NCBI RefSeq assembly: GCF_000003195.3 | Contig: NC_012879.2 | Coordinates: forward strand, 28,175,180-28,239,179 | Source of the DNA: Sorghum bicolor | Taxonomy: Eukaryota; Streptophyta; Magnoliopsida; Poales; Poaceae | Length of the DNA stretch: 64,000 nucleotides | Direction of reading: 5' to 3' | Shown here: positions 22,901 to 35,304 of the stretch, one piece after another | Numbering within the stretch: position 1 is the first letter of the stretch | Layout: each line of letters opens with the position of its first letter | Notes under the pieces: model-generated | What the model saw: only the letters and a program-made list of their open reading frames with translations | Databases searched by the model: none | Told to the model about the DNA's origin: nothing | Translations under genes and position numbers: made by a program

Positions 22901-25900
22901 TGTAACAGAACTGTCCAATTTATAAGAATTCAAGTGAATTAGTGACCGCTGGGGCAGTCAAGCCAATGGACTTGAACCCATATAAACCCGGTAGTCCGAC
23001 GAAATCTCAAAAGACTTCGATTCAACCAACATACAACCAAGATCGTACATGATCAAGCATCACCATCACAGATTACAACATTCAACATAGAACATAGTTT
23101 TACATCACATCAGAGTTTGAAAGAGGTTATTACAAACCATAGCAGTAGCGGAAACAAAGTAGTTTTGATACAACTTCAACTCAGTTTGTAATACATGCCA
23201 GTTCCATTGTCAAGTCCCAGCAAAAGCACAACTGAAGATACAGGAGGTGATCACGCCCATGATCTACTCATCATCCGCAGCTGGGTGATGACAGTTAGCA
23301 CAATAGCCGTGATAGACGACATCATCTGCAACAGGGGTAAATAAAACCCAGAGTACGAGAATGTACTCAGCTAGACTTACCCATCATAAACCAGAAATAA
23401 AGTGACACCAAGGAGTATGCAAGGCTGATCTTAGTGGACTGGGTTGACTCACTTTTTGCATAAAACCTTTGCTGTAAGTAATCCATTTATTCATATTTCA
23501 GCAGCAAGTTCATTACTTAGCAACTATCCACTAGATTAGCACCTGTTCTAAGCATACACTTGGGTAATTAAGCATATCAATAATAACCATATCAAGATTA
23601 TCACTTTGCTATCAACATTCTCATCATAACCATCAAGTTGATTTAGTGAATTCTACGTTGCCGCTGCCCAATTCAAGTTCTCACTATCCGGGAGAGACGG
23701 CGATTCAAATCGATTCCTATCCAGATGGAGGGGTATTCCTAACACTCACCCAAGCATACTTCATGACGGCAGCTCGGATCACCTTTAGCTCAACTCCGGA
23801 CCAATTCGCGGGTCCGTACGGCGCCGCACCCCCAGGGACCGCCAATCTGCTAGGGTCAGGACTCTAACCTGACACCTCGGTCTTACGCCATTGACTCCCC
23901 GCACATCCTTGCTACCAACCGGGGTGCGCACTTGAACCGAACGGGGTATCCGGCTGGAGATGCACCCGTAGGCTTCGCGGTCGGAACGACTTATCCGGCC
24001 AACTAAGTGATAGGCATGCGTTCAACATGACACGGGGACGTACAGCGATTCGGTCCTTAAACGACACAGACGGGGATAGATTCACACCCAAGACCTCCAT
24101 GCCTTGTTGCTGCACTATCGTCATCCCGCCCGGTCTCAAGTTCATTTTAGCACTTGGTTATCTCCACGATAGCAAATATAGCCAACCGTGATCATCATCC
24201 ACCTAACTCTCGCAGGTGACAGGAAATCACCCGACTTCTACCGAGCTAAGCATGGCTAAGCATCACTTCGATCCTGGACCTACTTTGGTAATGTTTAAGG
24301 TGGACAAGGTAGTCATTATGCAGCAAGGGTGTCATATCAACGCCTACCACTTAATGCAACAATATATAACCATAGTCATTTGATAGCTGATTATGATAAT
24401 AAAATAGTAGGAGACTTATAATGCTCCGGGGCTTGCCTTCAACGTAAGTAGAGGGACAATGGTCAGGGCACTCCGGCAAGTCCTCCTCCTCCTCAGCTCC
24501 TTGAGGTGGCTCCCCTTGCTGTCCTTCCGGCTCCGGCAACTCGAACTCCAGCACCGTCACTCCTTTGGGTACACCTATGGATGCATGACAAGGAGATGAA
24601 TATGGGAAATGCACATATGATGCATGATGTCATGATGAAGAGCCAAAGGGACATAAACAAGGTATAACATGAGCATAAACTTCTAAGAATAAGTGAGTCA
24701 TGGAATAACAAGTAAATGCATACTTCTTCTCTGGTAGAGAGGCTAAATAGACAAGTTAAGCAACTTCTAGCTACTCCTACTCAGCCACTGGTTTAGTAGA
24801 CAAACCAACCAGTCACAAGTTTCAGCTATAACTCGAATATCACTTAACCAAATTAAGCAAGTAAGCACTTTCTGGATAGCTTAACAATTTGTCTACAATT
24901 TACTTTTAGACATCCCAGCATGATTCCCAATCTAAATATGCTAAAACATACCAAGTTGGCTGGCTGCTCTGGAAATTCCAGAGAGCAAGCACTTCATAGT
25001 AGCTACTTGAAATATGCATAACTTTCAAACTACTCAACCAAATGTCATGAAATTTGGACACGAAGTAGATTAATAAGTTAGCTACAAGTTTGTTGTAGAC
25101 ACGTTTCCCAGAAAATACAATCTTCAAACAGTTCTTAATCAATTGCTATCATCTGTACAGAAATGCTCTAGGAAAGGCAAAAATAGCTAAAATAATATTT
25201 TGCACATATTAAGAATGTATCAAAGGAACAATCCAATTGCACCAGTAGATAGAACATATCTAAGAAACACCAGAAAACATCATGGCAAGGTCTAAAACTA
25301 TTTCTATCATCACCTTTTCCATTTATTTATTTATTAAGGTGATTTAATGAACATATACTCCAAGTGTTCCAAAAATCCTAAGAAAATTACAGCAAGCTAC
25401 CTATGCTAACATAAGATCACTGTAAAATTTTCAGAACATTTGCATGTACACATTGTGAGGTATGAAAATCACAAGCTAGTAAAGGCATGCAAGGCATAAA
25501 TGTAAAACCCTATCAAAAAGTGTCAAACAACAGATTTCAGATTTTTCCTTGCTTTGTCTACTCATAAGGACAACACTCAGCAAGTTTCACCATAAAAGGA
25601 GTTATACTTTAATTATCAAAAATACCACAAGATTCTCCTATTTAAGCCAGGATTAATTTTAACTTCCCAACCAGGCTTCCAAAAATCATGAAAAATTTAT
25701 CAGAGCCTACTCATAACATAAGTAACAACTCCCTAAATTTGCATGGCCAGCAGATCAACAGATCTCAAGATAAAATTACCCACTGAAAAACCAAGATTAA
25801 TTTATATCTATTTATTTCTGCAAAAACATGGCATGTTTCATATTTTTATTAAAAACTAGACTTATGCTGGAAGCTAACAAAATTGGAAGCACCACATTTG

Positions 25901-27411
25901 GATCTCTAAAACTCCAGATATGAATTTTACAAAATCAGCTTTGGCTCTGCAAAACAGTGAACCAGAGAGAGACACAGAGAGGCTGACGTCCGGGACCCGC
26001 GTGTCAGTGAGACAGAGGCAGGGGAGACGCTCGTCGCCGGCGAAGCTCAACGACGGCGAGGTCTCGGCCGGATCCCAGGGCACCTACGTGTTCCTCTCAT
26101 CAAGGCGACTCTATTGACCTACTTTGCGCGCGCTCTACTGGACCCTAAGGTGCTCGCCGTCGGGAATGGCGGAGCGGCGGCGCTGCGCGGCGATACGCCG
26201 GCGGATCCAGGCAATGGCGATGCGGTAGAGCGTCATGTCGAGCATCAGTGAACCAAGGGGAAGCGATAGGAGCAAGAATGGAAGGAAATGGTGGAGCAGA
26301 GAAGCCTGGCCACGTTGCCGGTGAGCTCGGGCGGAACTCCGGCGAGGGAGAACTGCTCGGAGCCTGGCAATCCCGCCTTACCCGTGCTCGATAGTGGCCA
26401 AGGAGGTGACGCCGAGGTAGAGGAGGCTCGGGCGAAGCTTTTGGCGGGCTGGCTTGGCTGGAGACGTGGTGGAACGGCCGGAGGAGCTCGCCGAAGCGCG
26501 GCGGAGCTCGCCGTGGACGAAGGCGGGCGCAATGTGGCGCTCTGGAGGGGTGAATGGCGCGTCTGAGGCGTCCACCCGGTGCGTGGCGTCTTGTGGACGA
26601 CGTCGGGGCTGACAGGCGGGGTCGCCGTCGACGTACGGCCACCAGGTGGCCGGACACGCGGCGGCGGGTGAGCTCTGTCCAACTGAATCGTTTTTCTGAA
26701 ACAGCCGATTGCAGTGACTGAAACTCGAACTTTGTCAACGTTTTACTCTCAGATCACTCGATGGTTTTGGCTGGGATTTGGTCCTCTGGGCAGAGCTACA
26801 CAAGCTCTACAACTTTGGTTACAAGATCAAAGTCTAACTCGGTCTGGATTTCAAACTACAAAGCTCCAAACATCCCTTGGTCGAAACTGCGCGATCCAAC
26901 ACTTAGCCAAATTCGGCTAAGTGTGAAATCAGCCCTAATTTTTGGCTTGTGAGCAATTTTTGAATGTGTTCCAAGCTTTTTCATAAAAAGTCATCAACAT
27001 AACTTTTGTAGCTTATGAAATTCTCTACAACTTTGTTTCAGGTGTCAAAGACATGCAAGATCTCTAACACCAGTTTCATAAAACATATTTGAAAGGAGGT
27101 CTAGGAGGGTCAAAAAGGTCATTCTAGGGTTAACCATGACTTAGGGGCATTTTTGGCCAAAACCTTCAACATGAACTTTGTTCCAAATGATATTATAAAC
27201 ATGATTGAGGTATTTTGGAGGACAATGTACAATTCTTTGCATTGGCTACCCCTTATAAACACTCAATTCAAGTCACTCAAGCAATTTAATCATGTAGTGT
27301 ATAAAGCAAATGGCATGTCATCATGGTATGATGCTCATGAGTGATCATGATGATGCTTATGTTAATGCAATGCTCAAGGTTAACATGCAAGCTAACACTA
27401 GGAGTGTTACA
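22901..27411 (-). repeat. 3' LTR of Tekay-2
   Basis: This LTR of 4511 bp starts TGTAACAG and ends GTGTTACA on the plus strand. Read on the minus strand, a GC-rich island at about 25950-26730 lies 0.7-1.5 kb into the LTR and a GAGTAC hairpin lies near its far end (23351-23368). A 197-codon frame in the island (26738-26145) is broken in the other LTR, so it is not a gene. Confidence 0.92.
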
Positions 27412-27615
27412 GCCCTCCCCCCTTACAAAAATCTCGCCCCGAGATTTGAAAGACGTACCATTTTTCGTAGAATGAGGGATAAGTTTCTTGTAAATAGTCT
27501 TCCCTTTCCCAAGTGGCATCTCTCTCATTTTGACGGTTCCACAATACTCTAAAAAGTTTGATCACCCTCCCACGGGTAACCCGCTCTTTGACATCGAGAA
27601 CTTGTACAGGCTTTT
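27407..27615 (-). pseudogene. Tekay-2 pol C-terminus with chromodomain
   Basis: This is the 3' end of the Tekay-2 pol frame, separated from the rest (45987 onward) by family B. It encodes the final integrase linker and a chromodomain with the expected aromatic positions (VLDVKERVTRG near the start, then RVLW and ATWEREDYL). The stop codon at 27409-27407 overlaps the LTR by five bases. The polypurine tract AAGGGGGGAGGG (minus strand, 27424-27413) lies inside the last codons. Confidence 0.85.
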
Positions 27616-29126
27616 TGTTGACACTAGCTAACACCACTTAGATACTAGGTTGTCATCCCTAGCATGACGCCAGAGTGTACAAAGGTATTTATAAATGTAA
27701 AGGCTCTCTAGAAAATAATCTATTCTATCCGCAAGCGCACAGATAAAACACCTCATTGTAGCATTTCACCAGGATAAGTATTCTAGGTATCGTTATTTAT
27801 AATTTTGCTCAAGAGAACTAAGGAAGATGGAATTAAATCAAGGGACAAAATCTATCAAGGCATAGACTAGAGATAAACTTGCAAGAACATGATTACTAAT
27901 GAGAAACTCGTCACACAGTCACTTACTTTAGCAGGGGGTAAACCATAAAGATAATGATAATAAAGTATAAGTTCATGGGTGGATAACACAGCGATTAGAA
28001 AATAGACTACTCCTCATATATGTAGGTGATGTCGGATTAGCTAGAGAATGGATTCTAAGTTATCTACTAACTACTAAGTCATAATCTACTCTAGTTATCT
28101 ACAAGATCATATATAGCATAAAAGACTCTTCATTCATGTATAAGGAACATTGATAAAGTAAATCAGAGCATCGCATGACTTACTCCACAATACCGGTTCT
28201 GCCTGTCCTATCAACGGAGGGTGGACTATATAAGAATCAACGAAGCTGTCACTATCACGAACTACCACACGACCCGGCCAATAGGATACATTTGCAGATA
28301 AATAACATCTAAGCACCACGCTCACATGTGATCTATCACCTAACTCCCTCGCGACAAGAGCTAAGCGCTTTGCAAACTTATACATAAACTCATTATCCAT
28401 TAGAACTATATCAAATATAGAACTAGAGCAAACTAAGAACATAATAATTAAAGACATAATGCAATTAGAACAAAGAATTAGAGAAAGATATGAATAATAC
28501 CAATCTTTATTACCGAAGATCCGAATCCAGAGCGTAGTGCTCTACTTCTCTAATTGCTATCTAATCAACCTCTAAACTTGAAGGATTAGGGAGTAGCTAA
28601 TTCTAATTCTCTGTGGGAGAGAGATCTAAACCCTAACTTTGATGGCTACCTCTGAATAATGATTTCTCCTCTCTCCTCCAGGGGCCAGGGGGTCTGGTTT
28701 TATAGTCCCCTCAAGTGAACGTGAGCCATTGGATCAAACCGACATAGATTGTATGGTTTAGATTGATCCTTTAGGTCGGTGGAGAGTTGTCCTGAAGCAG
28801 TGTCCTGATTGGCTTCCTGGCCAGGGCGGGCGCCCAAGGGGGGTGGGCGGCCGCCCAGCTCCCGAGCCCGAATCGCGTCCCGTTCGTTCCCGTGGCTTCT
28901 GGATCCTTCTAGATCAAGGAAAATTGCGCGGCACGTAATTATCTCGTTGTAAACATCACATGTGGGCCTTCTCTCCCTATTTTCTGATAAACCCCTGCAG
29001 AAATAGATAAACACCAAAGCTCATGGAATTCTGTCAGATAAAACCCTAATTCTAGATGTTTGTTTCATATTGATCCTTTTTCATGTTTATTTGATTATTA
29101 ATTTTAGTACTTAAGGACCGTCAACA
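27616..29126 (-). repeat. 3' LTR of family B
   Basis: TGTTGACAC to GTCAACA on the plus strand, 1511 bp. The U5 stem-loop is at 27727-27744, the TATA box at 28698-28704 (minus strand TATAAAA) and the GC element pair at 28824-28835 and 28845-28856. The U3 frame seen in the 5' LTR carries a CGA-to-TGA stop in this copy. Confidence 0.92.
28698..28856 (-). promoter_or_regulatory. U3 promoter of family B 3' LTR
   Basis: On the minus strand, GGGCGGCCGCCC and GGGCGCCCGCCC with a 9-nt spacer precede TATAAAA. The identical arrangement is at 45558-45716 in the 5' LTR. Confidence 0.7.
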
Positions 29127-30677
29127 AACTCCCCCAAGCTTACCCTTTGCTCGTCCCTGAGCAAACAGCTAAACTTAGACAGATCAGGAGTTGCTTCGAT
29201 GTTTTCTTTCCTGACAGGCACACATGCTTTTACATAAAAATTCTTCCAGCTTATAGTGAAGTGTTATGGAGTTTAGTACCTGCACTTAAATCTTAAGTAA
29301 TAGAAAGACAAAATAGTTAAGTCAAGCACTATTCCTCCTGTTTATTCTTCACCTTTATTCTAGAGTTTTTCATAAGTTTTCAAAATAAAACTCAGAGTTC
29401 CCAGCAATGATTCTCTCAAGTCTCTCTATATGTGGTATTTGTGGATCCTTACCATAATGTCACTTTCCTATAGCTAATGGAATATTTAAGTGGAGCTCAT
29501 AGGAGTGGAAAACAGCTCATACATATGTTGTCTAATCGAGCCATGTATCCAAAGGAACTCAGCATATAATTAAATCAAGATGTGCATGTGTGATGGAGTA
29601 AATGATAGTGATGGTGAAAATGCATTAGTGATAATAAAACTTAGTTCTCATTGCTCCTCATATTGCTATCTCTCCTCTTCTTTTTGATCTTTGCTTTGGG
29701 AGAACATGGGCTATCTTTTTTTTCTTTTTTCTCTTTTTTTTCAGGTGGGTAATAGATACCCCTAATTCTACTGTCGGACACTTGTCCATTTTTCCCGCTC
29801 AAGTGGGCATCTTTTGTACCCCTAATTCTACTTCGGACACTTGTCCATTTTTACCTCTCGTCTCACTCTTTTTCTTTCTTTCTCTGAGGTTCCGGGCACT
29901 TGCCCCTTTTTATTTCCTCGCATATTTTTGCATAACCCATGCCTCTTCTGCATTGAATCTTTTTAGAGAGAGAGAATAACAATATTCGGGACAGTGAGTG
30001 ATAATATTTTTAGCAATTTTAATGATTGGTGATGAATGCTGTGGTAGATGTGTGCAAGTGAATATCTTAATTTAACCACATGAAAAGCTCCTAAGGGTCT
30101 ACACAGCTCGATCAAACTCAATGTGAATATAGTAAAAGATGTTATAGCAAGTATGGCTGTGGTAGGTAGTTTGTTATGCTAGGAACTCATCATGTGATTT
30201 GTAAGTTTTCAAAATAAATCTCTAGATCTTAGTGTAGTAGGAACAAGATAAACAGTAGCTCAACTTTATATCATGCCTTTCTCTTACCTAGACTTTAGTT
30301 TTATGCTTCCCAAAGATAGTAATTTTAGTTTTAGTAATTCCTGGAAGAACTCTAATATAAAAGCTAGGTACTTGTAAGTAAGCAAACAGAGCAACTGTTC
30401 ATCATTTCCATCGTGTATCTTTTTGGTCTTTTTATTTTTTCTAGAGATTAAACTTATTAGGAAAATAAAGCACACTTATCTACACACTCTTTTTATTTTG
30501 TTTTCATGTTTATAAAGTGCAGTGAATTAAAGCAAGAAAATATTTATTTGGTTTTCTAAGTTTTTCTTTTAAGGTAAATTAAATACTAGAATAGAAAATA
30601 ATAAATAAGAAGAGCAAATATAAACTTACTTGATAAATTGGGGAGGAACTCCCCCAAGCTGGATGTTGACGTGGGTC
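29127..30677 (-). other. Family B polypurine tract and 3' non-coding region
   Basis: The polypurine tract AAGCTTGGGGGAGTT is at 29141-29127. The rest shows no gene. Part of it matches the 3' non-coding region of A, C and D. The hairpin cluster lies at 29747-29905 with the second and third hairpins duplicated: GGACACTTGTCC at both 29776 and 29835. A second PPT-like motif (AGCTTGGGGGAG, near 30661-30650) sits just after the ORF1 stop. Confidence 0.75.
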
Positions 30678-32234
30678 TTACCCGATGTTCCAGAACCGCA
30701 TCATGGTTGTGATGTTGTCGTTCATTGTTGTTGTATCTTGTCTCAGCTCTTCTACTGCAGCGGCATGGTCCTGGTTCCATTTTTGTTGTTCTTCCAGGAG
30801 TCTTCCATGTTCTGCTTGCGTGTTCTGGATGTCGAGGACGGTGTTGTCGGTACGAGTGAAGAAAGCACCGGCCTCTTGATAGTAGTCATTTGTGAAGGCG
30901 TAGGAGGCGTCGGAGTATCGTCCTGCATCAAATTGGGGCGGAGGTCTGGATCCTGAAGCTCCATATGGATCAGTGGAGTACCTGCCCGTATGAAAAGGCG
31001 GGTTTGTCCACTGGTGATCTTGGCTCTCCGGCCATGTCTCCTATGTTGGCTCTTGTGGTTGCGCATGTCGAGCCCATGGGTCTCGAAGGACTTGTGGATT
31101 GTAATCGCAATAATGCAGGTGCGCTGCTTCTTCTGGTCCAGGGTCAGCTCCATACCAAGTGCGTTCTCGGTGAGTGGTTATCCTTTCAGATGCCACTCGC
31201 TGTGGATTTCTCTGGTTCACTGGTGTTGCTGCAATCTCAATCAAAAAGTTTTGCACAGAGTAGAGGCCAAGGTTCGGGTTAGGTAACTGAATCTTGCCTT
31301 TATCATCATATAGCATATACATTATATTCCCCTCTTTCTTTAACATCCGAGCTTGTCTAAATGTGTCATAGCCATGATAAATTCTTAATTCTTCTATGAA
31401 GTCCAACGATGAGTTTTCTAGTAAGTGAAGATTAGTGGCTAGACGAGTGATAAGTGAAGTACATCCTACTGGTCCCTGAAGACTAGGTATACTAAGCCAA
31501 TGTGAAACTAATAGTGTAACAGGTGAAGTAGGTACTTTACTAATAGCAGCATATAAAAGTTGTAAATCTCCTACTCTTACTTTCCTAATATCGTCGCGAT
31601 AGAAAAGATTGTACCCAAGCCATTTGTGGAACATCCTAAGAGTGGGGTGTTCCATGTCACTGGTTCGGGCTTGACTGTAAAAATTATCTCTAGATATTTC
31701 TCTCCAAAACTGGTGTCTCTCAACATTGGGTAAATCGGAGTCAATGTTAAGGATGCATCTTGAAGAAAAACCAAGATGGTCGCTTAGCTCTCTCCAAGAC
31801 AACATAATTTCCTGTTTGAACATCCAAAAAACAATTCCCCCCTCATAGTATTGTAAGGTGCAAAGAAATTCGAGGGTGAGAAGACGAGAACCCAGCTCAG
31901 TTATATTCCAAAAATTTGTCCAACCCATCATTTGAAAAATTAAGTCAAATTCAGTGTCCATACCTGTTTCTCGTAGTAGGATTGGATCGATAGTAGGGGT
32001 GTGAATGAAATCCTTGTTCTTCAGTTGCTGATAGACTTCCTTCTCTCTTCGGGTCTTCAGTCCTAGGTCTCCTATCTTGAGAAGGACCTTAACTTGCTGA
32101 CCTGATGAAGATGATGGAGCTTGTGTGGGTGTCGGGTCGACGTTCATCTCTGATGGCTGTGAGGAGTGTCGGGATGAACTCCTTGTACCAAGGTTCTTGA
32201 TAGCCTTCCCTGCATTCTTCACCTTCTTAAACAT
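30678..32234 (-). pseudogene. ATHILA ORF-1-like protein gene of family B, one stop codon
   Basis: ATG at 32234 opens a 519-codon frame ending TAA at 30680-30678, with one in-frame TAG at 31043-31041. The first 397 residues carry a basic N-terminus (KKVKNAGKAIKNLG), a Ser/Pro-rich linker and a globular domain that I recognise as the ATHILA ORF-1 family (PF03078), a protein of unknown function found 3' of gag-pol in Athila elements. After the stop the frame continues through a Gly/Tyr/Pro-rich stretch into a probable coiled coil (LLEEQQKW...VEELRQ). I see no signal peptide or transmembrane segment, so an envelope role is not supported here. It has its own promoter-like module upstream. Confidence 0.75.
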
Positions 32235-32563
32235 CCTGCAAAAGTTGGCAAAAACACAACTGGTGGAAAATGTGAGATAAAATGTTAGTGGTTAGCTGTC
32301 CGGAGTGTCAGTAGTCCAGGGGTTAATCGTTCAAGACAAGTTTCTATTTTGGTATAGCCTCCCCCTAAACAACTTCTACTTCCGCTTAGACAGCGGGATC
32401 ACTACTTGCTAGGTGACAATCACTCTCTCAAAAGAACTCCAACCTTCCCTTCCACTCTCCTCTTTCTCTCTACTCTCTATTCTCTTCACTACTTCTCGGG
32501 AAACTGAGATTTGTGTGGTTTTCTGAAGTGTTTGTGTGAAGAGAAGGGGAGCTGGAGGTGGCC

Positions 32564-32619
32564 TTTTATAGGCTAAGCAGGGGACAGGGCGGGCGCCCAA
32601 GGTAGGTGGGCGGGCGCCC
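32564..32619 (-). promoter_or_regulatory. Internal promoter-like module upstream of family B ORF1
   Basis: On the minus strand, two perfect copies of GGGCGCCCGCCC (32619-32608 and 32598-32587) with a 9-nt spacer are followed 16 bp later by TATAAAA (32570-32564). A plant-like CACACAAACACTTC start region comes next, and ORF1 begins about 330 nt downstream of the TATA box. The GC pair has the same layout as in the U3 of all related LTRs, but is closer to the TATA box. Independent transcription of ORF1 is inferred. Confidence 0.6.
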
Positions 32620-33114
32620 ACCCCTGGTGTCCATCCTGGGCGTGCCTCCTCCATATGCTTCCTTGCTTTGATCTCACACAGAATAATGTTGTGTTGGTGG
32701 TGGTTGGACGGTGGAAATATGTCAGGTGAGTGGAAACATATTGGTGGATGAAATTATGTGATGGGATATATGTGAGATGAAGTGTATGACATGTGGGACC
32801 CAAAGAGTGTGGGTCATGCTTCTAGAAGATCAATATAAATAAATATAATGCAGGAAAATCTATGAGAATTGAAACTTAATGATAATGGAAAATATTTTTG
32901 TGCCTCCACAATAATTAATAAATATGGGTTGTTACACACCACGAATATTATTTATATGGGGCTTTTTGATTATTATAATTATGCTATGACTAATGCAAGA
33001 ATTAATTATGCAAGAATTTAAATATGAGAAAATTAATAATGCGGGTAAATACCGATTTACCTCCCGGTGAGGGTTTGGGATTTTTAGGTCCCCCAAGCTA
33101 GACCTCCAAATCTT
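32620..33114 (-). other. Spacer between family B gag-protease and ORF1 promoter
   Basis: AT-rich, with no gene. It contains another PPT-like motif on the minus strand (AGCTTGGGGGACCT, near 33102-33089), about 15 bases after the gag-protease stop. Confidence 0.6.
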
Positions 33115-35089
33115 TTAATCTTCTGAGTTTACTTCCTCTGGAGATGGTGTCTCCAGTGGTTCTTCATGAACTTCCTTCACTGTAGAGTCTCTCTCTGGTC
33201 TGGGTTTGAATGTGAAGTGTTTTTCTTGACCGTTTATGTTGAACTTGATTTCTCCTTTCCCGACATCAATGTGGGCATTGGCAGTGCTCAGAAATGGCCT
33301 TCTAAGGATGATGGACACTTTTGAGTCAGGACTCATGTCCAGTACTACGAAGTCAACTGGCACCAGGAAATCTCTGATCTTGACTGGAATGTTCTCGGCG
33401 ATGCCCAGCGGGTGTCGAACCGATTGATCCGCTAGTTGTAGGCACATTGATGTTGGTTCTAAAGTTGCATGCTCAAGCTTTTTGTAGACTGATGCTGGCA
33501 TCACACTGACACTTGCTCCGAGATCACAAAGTGCATTGTTGAAGTGTTGATTTCCGATCGAGCAATCAATAGTGGGGCATCCTGGATCTTCCTTCTTTTT
33601 TGGTAGTTTGTTGAGGATGGCCGCACTACATTCTTCTGTCAGCTTGATAACCTCAGTGGTGGGCAGTGGCCTCTTCTTGTTAAGAATATCCCTGATGTAC
33701 TTTGCATATGTAGGTACCTGTATGGCATCGAGCAGAGGTATGTTGACATATAATTTCTGAATGACCTCTACAAACTTACCAAACTGCTCATCCGACTGTA
33801 GTCCTCTGTTTCTTCTAGGAAATGGCAAATAGTTGGTGTCATAAAAATCTTTCCTCATTTCTCCAGTTCTTGGTGCTTGTAGCAGATCTTCTGCTTCAAC
33901 TGGGCTTTCTTCTTCTATCACTGCTGGTTGCACTGGTGCTGATGTTCTTTGTTTCTCTTTTGGGTATGGTGGATCTCTGGTAGCTTTACCTCCTCTAGTA
34001 GTTATATTCTTTACCTGCTCAAGGTTAGTAGCAACAGGCAGTGCAGCAGCTAATTTTATTAATTTAAGCTCTACCCTTTTATTAAGAGTGTTTTGCTCAT
34101 CAAAGGCAGTTAGTAGAAAATCCATTTTATTGTGTATATTTTTTAGAGATGATTCATTTGTATCTAGCCTTTGTTTAACTTCATCATTAATTTTAGTTTG
34201 TTGAGCAATTATCTCTTTTAGTGAAAGTTGCTTGAAAGTATTACCTGAATTCATACCTTTGCTATTGGGTTGACTCGAAGTTGGTTGATATTTGTATGCT
34301 GTCTCAATGGCCCTTTGATCTTCTTTGAACTTGGCCCTCTGGTCAATCCAATGGAGCAAATTTTCCATCTTAGTTGATAATACTTTTACTTCTTCTGGTA
34401 TTTCTTCAGTTTGATGACATTGTTGAGCTTTATCTTGGAACCAGCTTTGGTTTTCTGCTATCTTATCCAAAAGTATCTCTGCTTTTCCAGTTGTAAGCTC
34501 CAAGAATGATCCTTTAGCAGATGCATCTAGGCACTCACGAGCCTTCTGGGTTAATCCATGGTAGAAGGTCTGCATAAGTAACCATGTGGCCATTCCATGG
34601 TGAGGACAATCTGATATGTATCCTTGAAAACGCTCCCATGCTTCTGAAATGGCTTCTGTCTTCTGCTGTTGGAAACTGATAATATTTCCTCTTAAGGCAG
34701 TTGTTTTGCCTATAGGGAAAAACTTTGATAGAAAGGCATCTGACAAGTTCGTCCAGTTGTTGATATTATCTTGATGAGTGTAGAACCACTTCCTCGCTTT
34801 CCCTGCTAGTGAGAATGGAAAAAGGCGAAGCAGTATGACGTCTTTGTCAACTCCGTTGATGTGGATTGTGCTTCCAATCTCTAAGAAATTCTGCAAGTGT
34901 GCACTGGCATCTTCATGTGCCTTTCCACTGAATCGTGTAGCTTGCACCAAATTGATTGGGCTTGACTTGAGCTCAAACTCGGGTATTCCTTCTTCTACTA
35001 CAAATCTTGGACCGGTTGGAATGTTGTCAAGACTTGGAGCAGAGAATTCTTGCAAGGTCTTTTGTGCCATAGCTTCAGCAATTGGTAGC
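33115..35089 (-). pseudogene. Family B gag-protease, N-terminus cut off by family C
   Basis: This open frame of about 657 codons encodes an Athila-type Gag with the AHEDASAHLQNFLEI and AWERFQGYI regions shared with family A, a long helical linker, and a retropepsin-like domain with CDLGAS near 33530-33510 and an ILRRPFL segment where ILGRPFL is usual. Unlike family A, no CCHC zinc knuckle is visible. The first few codons of the apparent frame lie in the family C LTR. The real 5' end continues at 44132 beyond that insertion, where I could not establish a matching open frame. The stop codon is followed by the PPT-like spacer, so the protein probably ends here naturally. Confidence 0.82.
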
Positions 35090-35304
35090 TGTTGACGGTC
35101 CTTAATGCTCACAATTAACCATCAACTAATCATGGAAAAGGATCCAAATGCAACCAACACCCAGACTTAGGGTTTTATCTGATAGAATTCCACGAGTTTT
35201 GGTGTTTGTCTATTTCTGCAGGGGGTTATCAGGAAATACGGAAGAAAGGCCCAGACGTCGGGATTACATAGAGATATTAACGTGCCGCACAATTTTCTAC
35301 CATC

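Noticed and set aside
26145..26738. 197-codon minus-strand open frame in the GC-rich island of the Tekay-2 3' LTR
   Set aside because: The other LTR of the same element has this frame broken, and composition (Arg, Pro, Ser, Ala) reflects GC-rich DNA rather than a protein.
30752..31153. 133-codon minus-strand frame overlapping the end of ORF1
   Set aside because: It is a shifted frame; the ORF1 frame itself continues through this region after a single TAG to a natural stop.
30678..32234. Calling ORF1 of family B an envelope protein
   Set aside because: No signal peptide, transmembrane helix or cleavage site is visible; it fits the ATHILA ORF-1 family of unknown function.
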